Shown: positions 5,204-9,570 of the stretch, in pieces
Layout: the number at the start of each line of letters is the position of its first letter
Numbering within the stretch: the stretch's first letter is position 1
NCBI GenBank assembly: GCA_902495985.1
Contig: CABUZF010000026.1
Coordinates: 1 to 9,570, forward strand
Length of the DNA: 9,570 bases
Reading direction: 5' to 3'
Origin: an uncultured Collinsella sp.
GTDB lineage: Bacteria > Actinomycetota > Coriobacteriia > Coriobacteriales > Coriobacteriaceae
Made by a program: the position numbers and the translations under genes
Notes under the pieces: model-generated
The model's database searches: none
What the model was told of the DNA's origin: nothing
What the model saw: only the letters and a program-made list of their open reading frames with translations

Positions 5204-5913
5204 TACTGACCCCTCCTCTCGGAGTTACGACGACGAGGACGGGAAGAGCCCTCGAGTGCAGGGTTGGGAACAGGCTGGCCCGGGAGCTTCTCGCCCAGGT
5301 AGATCCAGACCTTCACGCCGCAAGCGCCCATGGTGGTGCTGGCGACAGCCGTGCCGTAGTCGATCTTGGCACGGAGGGTGTGCAGAGGCACGCGACCCTC
5401 ACGGTACCACTCACGACGGCCCATCTCGGCACCGCCGAGACGACCGGAGCACTGGATACGGATGCCCTTAGCGCCGGCCTTGCGGGCAGACTGGACAGCC
5501 TTGCGCATAGCGCGACGGAAGGCAACGCGGCCCTCGAGCTGCTCGGCGATAGACTGAGCAACGAGGTTGGCGTCGAGCTCGGGGCGCTTGATCTCGACAA
5601 CGTCGACGGAGAGCTGGCCCTTGGAGACGCCAGCGACCTTCTCGAGCTCGGTGCGGAGGGTATCGATCTCGGCACCCTTCTTACCGATGACAACGCCGGG
5701 GCGAGCGGTGAGGATGATGACCTTCACCTTGTCGCCAGCGCGCTCGATCTCGACGCGGGAGACAGCTGCGCGGGAAAGACGCTTCTCGAGGTACTTGCGG
5801 ATCTCGAGATCGTTACCGAGGGTCTTAGCGTAATCCTTCTCTGCGAACCAGCGGGAGCGCCAGTTCTCGGTGATGCCAAGACGGAAGCCGGTGGGGTAGA
5901 CTTTCTGACCCAT
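5203..5913 (-). CDS. rpsC: 30S ribosomal protein S3
   Basis: A 236-aa S3, part of the mRNA entry channel and of the mRNA helicase activity of the 30S subunit. MGQKVYPTGFRLGI opens the protein; a type II KH domain follows with GVVIGKKG at 73-80. The C-terminal domain shows GRLGGAEMGRREWYREGRVP and IDYGTA. The end is a basic tail, RPRRRNSERRGQ. The start ATG lies 6 nt after the rplV stop codon, with an AGGAGG-like site inside the end of rplV. The TAG shares its last base with the rplP GTG. Confidence 0.98.
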   Translation of the reverse strand: MGQKVYPTGFRLGITENWRSRWFAEKDYAKTLGNDLEIRKYLEKRLSRAAVSRVEIERAGDKVKVIILTARPGVVIGKKGAEIDTLRTELEKVAGVSKGQLSVDVVEIKRPELDANLVAQSIAEQLEGRVAFRRAMRKAVQSARKAGAKGIRIQCSGRLGGAEMGRREWYREGRVPLHTLRAKIDYGTAVASTTMGACGVKVWIYLGEKLPGQPVPNPALEGSSRPRRRNSERRGQ

Positions 5914-5919
5914 ACAGCT

Positions 5920-6291
5920 TTACGCCTCCTTTCGAGGAGCAACGACGACGGTGATGTGGGAAGTACGCTTCAGAATGCGAGAAGCGGAACCCTTGGCGCG
6001 GGGACGGATGCGCTTAAGCGTCGGACCCTCGTCAACATAGGCAGCGGCGACAACCAGGTTGTCGGCACGCAGACCGTTGTTGTTCTCGGCGTTCGCAACG
6101 GCGGAACGGAGAACCTTCTCGACATCCACGGCGACGGCGCGGTCGCAGAAGTGGAGGATGTCGAAGGCCTGAGCGACAGGCTTGCGGCGGATCAGATCGA
6201 CCACCAGGCGGGCCTTGCTGGGGGAAACACGCACGTACTTAGCGACGGCGCGAACCTCGGTGGCCTCAGTTTCAATAGACTTAGTTGCCAT
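5920..6291 (-). CDS. rplV: 50S ribosomal protein L22
   Basis: A 123-aa L22, whose extended beta-hairpin lines the nascent peptide exit tunnel. The fold is recognisable from AVAKYVRVSPSKARLVVDLI (about 15-34) and the hairpin region DEGPTLKRIRPRAKG followed by SASRILKRTSHITVVV (about 87-117). The hairpin tip has no visible insertion or deletion of the kind linked to macrolide resistance. It has about 12 extra residues at the N-terminus before the conserved core. The ATG lies 14 nt after the rpsS stop codon, with GGGGG just after that stop as the likely binding site. Confidence 0.97.
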   Translation of the reverse strand: MATKSIETEATEVRAVAKYVRVSPSKARLVVDLIRRKPVAQAFDILHFCDRAVAVDVEKVLRSAVANAENNNGLRADNLVVAAAYVDEGPTLKRIRPRAKGSASRILKRTSHITVVVAPRKEA

Positions 6292-6305
6292 TTACGGTTA
6301 ACCCC

Positions 6306-6566
6306 CTATTTGGCCTTGTGGCCACGGAACGTACGAGTCGGCGCGAACTCGCCGAGCTTGTGACCAACCATGGACTCGGTAACATACACGGGCACATGCT
6401 TGCGGCCGTCGTGGACGGCGATGGTGTGACCAACCATCTCGGGGAAGATGGTGGACGCGCGGGACCAGGTCTTCACGACGTCCTTCTTGCCAGCCTCGTT
6501 CATCGCGGTGATACGCGAGAGAAGGCGAGTCTCCACGAACGGGCCCTTTTTGAGACTTCTGCTCAT
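6306..6566 (-). CDS. rpsS: 30S ribosomal protein S19
   Basis: An 86-aa S19, which sits in the head of the 30S subunit with S13 and contacts the A-site tRNA region. MSRSLKKGPFVETRLL, TWSRASTIFPEMVGHTIAVH, and the ending GEFAPTRTFRGHK are diagnostic. AGGAGA precedes the ATG, and the gap from the rplB stop codon is 32 nt. There are no unusual features. Confidence 0.98.
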   Translation of the reverse strand: MSRSLKKGPFVETRLLSRITAMNEAGKKDVVKTWSRASTIFPEMVGHTIAVHDGRKHVPVYVTESMVGHKLGEFAPTRTFRGHKAK

Positions 6567-6598
6567 AAGTGCTTTCTCCTAAAACTCGGTATCCGAAA

Positions 6599-7429
6599 TT
6601 ACTTCTTACGGCGACGAATGATGTGCTGGTTCGAGACCTTCTTCTTCTTGCGCGTACGAAGGCCCTTCGTCGGCTTACCCCAGGGGGTAACAGAGGGACG
6701 ACCAGAGGTGTGGTTCTTGCCCTCGCCACCGCCGTGCGGGTGGTCGACAGGGTTCATGACGGTACCGCGGACGGTCGGGCGCACGTTCATGTGACGCTTA
6801 CGGCCGGCCTTGCCGATGACGATGTTGGAGTGATCGGCGTTGCCGACCTCACCGACGGTGGCGCGGCAGGTAACGAGGATGCGGCGCATCTCGGAGGAAG
6901 GCATACGGACGATAGCGTACTTGCCCTCCTTACCCATCAGCTGGCAGGAGTTACCGGCGGAACGGGCGATAGCAGCGCCCTTGCCCGGCTGGAACTCGAC
7001 GGCGTGGATGAGCGTACCGACGGGGATGTCGGCGAGGGGCAGAGCGTTGCCCGGCTTGATGTCGGCGTCAGAACCGGACATGACGGTCTGACCGACCTCG
7101 AGGCCCTTGGGGGCCAGGATGTAGCGCTTCTCACCGTCAGCATAGTGCAGCAGAGCGATGCGAGCGGAACGGTTCGGATCGTACTCGATCGTGGCAACCT
7201 TGGCGGGCACGCCGTCCTTGTTGCGCTTGAAGTCGATCACGCGGTAACGACGCTTCACGCCGCCGCCCTGGTGGCGGGTGGTGATGCGGCCGTTGTTGTT
7301 ACGACCGGCCTTCTTGGGCAGGGGCTCGAGAAGAGACTTCTCGGGCTTGGTGCAGGTAATCTCGGAGAAGTCGGAGATCGTCTGCCAACGCCTACCAGCG
7401 GAGGTCGGCTTAAGGTGCTTTACAGCCAT
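6599..7429 (-). CDS. rplB: 50S ribosomal protein L2
   Basis: A 276-aa L2, one of the most conserved 50S proteins, needed for subunit association and peptidyl transferase activity. The frame is open further upstream, but MAVKHLKPTSAGRR matches the family N-terminus, so the ATG at 7429 is chosen; AAAGGGA lies about 6 nt upstream. The RNA-binding core includes NNNGRITTRHQGGGVKRRYR, and the C-terminal VDHPHGGGEG at about 228-237 holds the conserved His linked to peptidyl transfer. The basic tail is normal. A 179-nt gap with two hairpin elements separates it from rplW. Confidence 0.98.
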   Translation of the reverse strand: MAVKHLKPTSAGRRWQTISDFSEITCTKPEKSLLEPLPKKAGRNNNGRITTRHQGGGVKRRYRVIDFKRNKDGVPAKVATIEYDPNRSARIALLHYADGEKRYILAPKGLEVGQTVMSGSDADIKPGNALPLADIPVGTLIHAVEFQPGKGAAIARSAGNSCQLMGKEGKYAIVRMPSSEMRRILVTCRATVGEVGNADHSNIVIGKAGRKRHMNVRPTVRGTVMNPVDHPHGGGEGKNHTSGRPSVTPWGKPTKGLRTRKKKKVSNQHIIRRRKK

Positions 7430-7509
7430 TACAATCCCTTTCAATAGGAATCCGTTAGCCATCGCAGACAGGGATTCGAGGTTCTGCCTCGGGTGCGATG
7501 ACACCGGAC

Positions 7510-7535
7510 GTATACACGGTTCCGGGCGTGTCCAT
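7510..7535 (-). promoter_or_regulatory. 26-bp leader element, rplB copy
   Basis: On the minus strand the element starts ATGGACACGCCCG and ends CCGTGTATAC. It matches the copy upstream of rplC (9375-9400) at 23 of 26 positions. ACACG can pair with CGUGU around an 8-nt loop; in the other copy this is AUACG with CGUGU, so one change preserves pairing. An alternative hairpin, GGGCGT (7541-7546 region) with ACGCCC (7524-7529 region), also exists here. The element lies about 80 nt upstream of the rplB start. Confidence 0.5.
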
Positions 7536-7554
7536 TTAATACGCCCAAAACCTT

Positions 7555-7590
7555 GAGCTCCCGCCTCCCCTATTTGGGAGGCATGAGCTC
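7555..7590 (-). other. Hairpin between rplW and rplB
   Basis: GAGCTC (7555-7560) pairs with GAGCTC (7585-7590), and CCTCCC (7564-7569) pairs with GGGAGG (7576-7581) around a 6-nt loop, with a symmetric 3-nt internal loop between the stems. It begins about 18 nt after the rplW stop codon. The minus-strand side is followed by AAGGUUUUGGG, with four U set 5 nt from the stem, so it could act as a partial terminator, an attenuator or an RNA stability element. Confidence 0.55.
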
Positions 7591-7608
7591 ACTCAACAGC
7601 AGCGAGTC

Positions 7609-7896
7609 TTAGGCCTGGTTGCCAAAGACCTCGATGGTGTCGCCCTCGGCCAGCGTGACGATGGCCTTCTTCCAAGAACGGGTCTTGCCGGCGACATAGC
7701 GCACGCGCTTGGTCTTGGGCTTGACCGTCAGGGTGTTCACGCGAACGACCTTGACGCCGAAGATCTCCTCGACAGCGTCCTTGATCTGATACTTGTTAGC
7801 ATCCTTGGCGACCTCGAACGTGTACTTGTTCTGCTCCATGCCGGAGAAGGAACGCTCGGACACGATCGGACGGATGATGATCTCGTGGGCGGTCAT
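7609..7896 (-). CDS. rplW: 50S ribosomal protein L23
   Basis: A 95-aa L23, located at the tunnel exit, where trigger factor and the signal recognition particle dock. It begins MTAHEIIIRPIVSERSF and contains NKYTFEVAKDANKYQIKDAV and IFGVKVVRVNT followed by a basic loop, all typical of the family. The ATG follows the rplD TAA directly, with no spacing base; GGAGG lies inside the end of rplD, 11 nt upstream. Downstream is the 179-nt structured gap before rplB. Confidence 0.97.
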   Translation of the reverse strand: MTAHEIIIRPIVSERSFSGMEQNKYTFEVAKDANKYQIKDAVEEIFGVKVVRVNTLTVKPKTKRVRYVAGKTRSWKKAIVTLAEGDTIEVFGNQA

Positions 7897-8523
7897 TTAT
7901 GCAAGCACCTCCCCGAAGTGAGCGGCGATGTCGGCGGGCATCAGCACGGCGTTGTTGTTGACGAGATCGTAGGTGTTGGCCTCGTCAGCGGTGATGATGA
8001 ACGTCTTGGGAATGTTGCGGAACGACAGGTAGGCGTTGACGTCCTCATCGCGAACGATGATGGTCAGACGCTTGCCCTCAAGGCCGAGAGCCTTGAGCAT
8101 GGCGACGGCAGCCTTGGTGGAAGGCTTCTCGAAGCCGTAGTCGTCGACGAGCACGAGCTCGCCATCGGCCAGCTTGGCGGACAGCGCGGAGCGCATAGCC
8201 AGCTTGACCTCCTTGTTGTTCATACGCTTAGCGTAGGAACGGGGCTTGGGGGCGAAGACAACGCCACCGTGACGCCACTGGGCAGCACGGATGGAACCCT
8301 GGCGGGCACGGCCGGTGCCCTTCTGACGCCAAGGCTTCTTGCCGCCACCGGAAACCTCAGAGCGGCCCTTAGCGGACTGGGTGCCCTGACGCCAAGAGGC
8401 CATCTGGCACTTGACGATGTGGTGCATAACGTGGATGTTCGGCTCGATGCCGTACACCTCAGCGGCGAGCTCGGCCTCGGCGACCTTCTTGCCCTCGCTG
8501 TTCTTTACTTCAAACTTTGCCAT
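7897..8523 (-). CDS. rplD: 50S ribosomal protein L4
   Basis: A 208-aa L4. In the ribosome its long internal loop reaches the exit tunnel; in gammaproteobacteria L4 also represses its own S10 operon through the leader RNA. The loop is clear at about residues 48-92, with GGGKKPWRQKGTGRARQGSI and QWRHGGVVFAPKPRSY. The C-terminal globular part shows LVLVDDYGFEKPSTKAA. GGAG lies about 9 nt before the ATG, and 46 nt separate it from rplC. Whether this L4 regulates the operon cannot be told from sequence. Confidence 0.98.
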   Translation of the reverse strand: MAKFEVKNSEGKKVAEAELAAEVYGIEPNIHVMHHIVKCQMASWRQGTQSAKGRSEVSGGGKKPWRQKGTGRARQGSIRAAQWRHGGVVFAPKPRSYAKRMNNKEVKLAMRSALSAKLADGELVLVDDYGFEKPSTKAAVAMLKALGLEGKRLTIIVRDEDVNAYLSFRNIPKTFIITADEANTYDLVNNNAVLMPADIAAHFGEVLA

Positions 8524-8569
8524 TTAAGTGTTCTCCTTGGTATGACGCTGGGCTAAATGGGCTGGGCCC

Positions 8570-9190
8570 TTAGGCCATACGGATGGCGACGAGACCATTC
8601 TTGGCACCCGGGACAGCGCCCTTGACCAAGATGAGGTTCTGCTCGGCATCGATGCGGACAACGGAAAGGTTCTTGACGGTAACGCGCTCGTTACCCATGT
8701 GACCGGCCATCTTGACGCCCTTGAGGACGCGCGCAGGATAGGCGCACTGACCGATAGAACCGGGGTGACGCTGGAAGTGAGAACCATGCGTCATAGGACC
8801 GCGGCGCTGACCCCAGCGCTTGATGCGACCCTGGAAGCCCTTACCCTTGGAGGTACCGATGACGTCGACCTTCTCGACATCAGCGAAATCAGCGACGGTG
8901 ACGACCTCGCCGACCTTGTGCTCCTCGCCGTTCTCGACGCGGACCTCACGAAGGAAACGGACAGGCTCGACGCCAGCCTTGGCGAAGTGACCAGCCATGG
9001 GCTTGTTCACGTTCTTGGCCTTGATGTCGCCGAAACCGATCTGGACGGCGTCATAGCCGTCGGTTGCCTGAGTTTTAACCTGCGAGACAGCGCAGGGGCC
9101 AGCCTGGATGACCGTGACGGGAACGACGTTGTCGTCCTCGTCCCAAACCTGGGTCATGCCAATCTTGCGGCCGAGAATCATGCTGATCAA
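8570..9190 (-). CDS. rplC: 50S ribosomal protein L3
   Basis: L3 binds near the 3' end of 23S rRNA and is one of the first proteins to assemble on the 50S subunit. ILGRKIGMTQVWDEDD at the start, THGSHFQRHPGSIGQCAYPA in the central extension, and KGVKMAGHMG are family signatures. Two starts are possible: TTG at 9190 (206 aa, MISMILGRK) and ATG at 9181 (203 aa, MILGRK). Neither has a strong binding site; GGGA sits about 8 nt before the TTG. GATCA-TATCT-TGATC forms a small hairpin around the TTG. It is the first gene of the operon here; rpsJ, its usual partner upstream, is absent. Confidence 0.97.
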   Translation of the reverse strand: MISMILGRKIGMTQVWDEDDNVVPVTVIQAGPCAVSQVKTQATDGYDAVQIGFGDIKAKNVNKPMAGHFAKAGVEPVRFLREVRVENGEEHKVGEVVTVADFADVEKVDVIGTSKGKGFQGRIKRWGQRRGPMTHGSHFQRHPGSIGQCAYPARVLKGVKMAGHMGNERVTVKNLSVVRIDAEQNLILVKGAVPGAKNGLVAIRMA

Positions 9191-9374
9191 GATATGATCC
9201 CAACTCTCGCGTGGTCTTGGGACAATGCGTACACCACCGAGCGTACGCCCCTAGAGGACCACTACTTACACGACGTGCTCCCCAGCCTTGTATTTCGCCC
9301 GGACTACCTGACAACCCTATTAAGCAGGCATTTTGTCCAGCCAGAATACTCCCCTGGTTTCACACAGCTGTTTA

Positions 9375-9400
9375 GTATACACGGCTGCGGGCGTATCCAT
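9375..9400 (-). promoter_or_regulatory. 26-bp leader element, rplC copy
   Basis: The minus strand begins ATGGATACGCCCG and ends CCGTGTATAC, matching 23 of 26 bases of the element upstream of rplB. The possible stem AUACG/CGUGU is kept, with a U-G pair in place of C-G. It lies about 184 nt upstream of the rplC start. Confidence 0.5.
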
Positions 9401-9481
9401 CGAGATTCATATTTCACTCACATTGTTTACGCAGGTAAAGTGCGTGGAGTCGCCTGGGCTTGGCAGAGGGGCGGCGAAATA

Positions 9482-9570
9482 TATTAAGTTTGCTGCTCTA
9501 CAGTCCTGCGCAAGACGGAAAGCACATTAAGTGCTTTCCTTTGCGTGCGGAACTCGCGACAAACTTAATA
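9482..9570. other. Nested inverted repeats at the far end of the rplC leader
   Basis: An outer perfect 11-bp inverted repeat, TATTAAGTTTG (9482-9492) and CAAACTTAATA (9560-9570), encloses an inner hairpin of GGAAAGCAC (9517-9525) and GTGCTTTCC (9531-9539) with loop ATTAA. The inner stem is extended after a mismatch by CGCAA (9509-9513) with TTGCG (9541-9545). The inner hairpin could be the terminator of an upstream gene, but neither strand has a good U-tract. The outer repeat may continue past the window edge. Confidence 0.55.

Larger units (their letters stand above)
9191..9570 (-). promoter_or_regulatory. Non-coding leader region upstream of rplC
   Basis: No gene can be supported in these 380 nt; in particular there is no rpsJ. 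The stretch holds a hairpin GCGTAC (9227-9232) with GTACGC (9243-9248), the 26-bp element at 9375-9400, and nested inverted repeats at 9482-9570. TATACT, partly inside the 26-bp element, resembles a -10 box but lacks a good -35. The operon promoter probably lies here or beyond the right edge; I cannot place it confidently. Confidence 0.55.

Noticed and set aside
5380..6363. Long + strand reading frame opposite rpsC and rplV
   Set aside because: It is antisense to two certain ribosomal genes. High-GC codon bias keeps this frame open, and the product is a low-complexity Leu/Asp/Ala/Gly sequence with no recognisable domain. The frames at 6569-7447, 7885-8556 and 8699-9487 are the same artefact.
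7430..7504. Upstream start for rplB adding 25 residues
   Set aside because: The extension has no match to L2 N-termini, while MAVKHLKPTSAGRR fits the family and has a ribosome binding site.
9405..9460. Promoter with TTTACC as -35 and TGAAAT or AATATG as -10
   Set aside because: The boxes match the consensus poorly or the spacing is wrong, so I do not list it as a promoter.

Overview
The window looks like chromosomal DNA from a high-GC Gram-positive bacterium. The ribosomal protein sequences and the style of the intergenic repeats suggest the Coriobacteriia, probably Collinsella or a close relative. That placement is inference from family knowledge, not a database match. No rRNA, tRNA, insertion sequence, prophage or classical CRISPR array is visible.

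Layout from left to right: (1) the 3' part of an RluA-type 23S/tRNA pseudouridine synthase on the + strand, cut by the left edge; (2) a 432-nt convergent intergenic region with a very regular array of six short repeats in alternating orientation (40-41 bp pitch), two GGGACAGG direct repeats outside it, and a terminator hairpin; (3) a two-gene minus-strand operon, a Gfo/Idh/MocA oxidoreductase followed by a translationally coupled DeoR-type repressor; (4) a 537-nt intergenic region with TGCGCA palindromes at about 10-bp spacing near the oxidoreductase and two triplets of 27-bp GTCCC repeats farther out; (5) a strong intrinsic terminator, then a twelve-gene minus-strand ribosomal protein operon transcribed rplC-rplD-rplW-rplB-rpsS-rplV-rpsC-rplP-rpmC-rpsQ-rplN-rplX; (6) about 380 nt of leader with no gene upstream of rplC.

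The ribosomal genes are all intact and follow the canonical S10/spc order, but both borders are unusual. rpsJ is not next to rplC, and the operon ends with a terminator straight after rplX, where rplE, rpsN and rpsH normally follow. Most genes abut, overlap by one base or lie within 50 nt, which suggests coupled translation. Two internal gaps are longer, rplW-rplB (179 nt) and rpsQ-rplN (118 nt), and both contain predicted RNA hairpins. A 26-bp element in the rplW-rplB gap recurs (23/26 identical) in the leader upstream of rplC, with a base change that keeps a possible stem paired. These elements are the best candidates here for undescribed ribosomal protein regulation.

The protein-coding content is otherwise ordinary. 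The points most worth checking are the alternating repeat array, the broken ribosomal cluster, the duplicated leader element and the structured rpsQ-rplN spacer.
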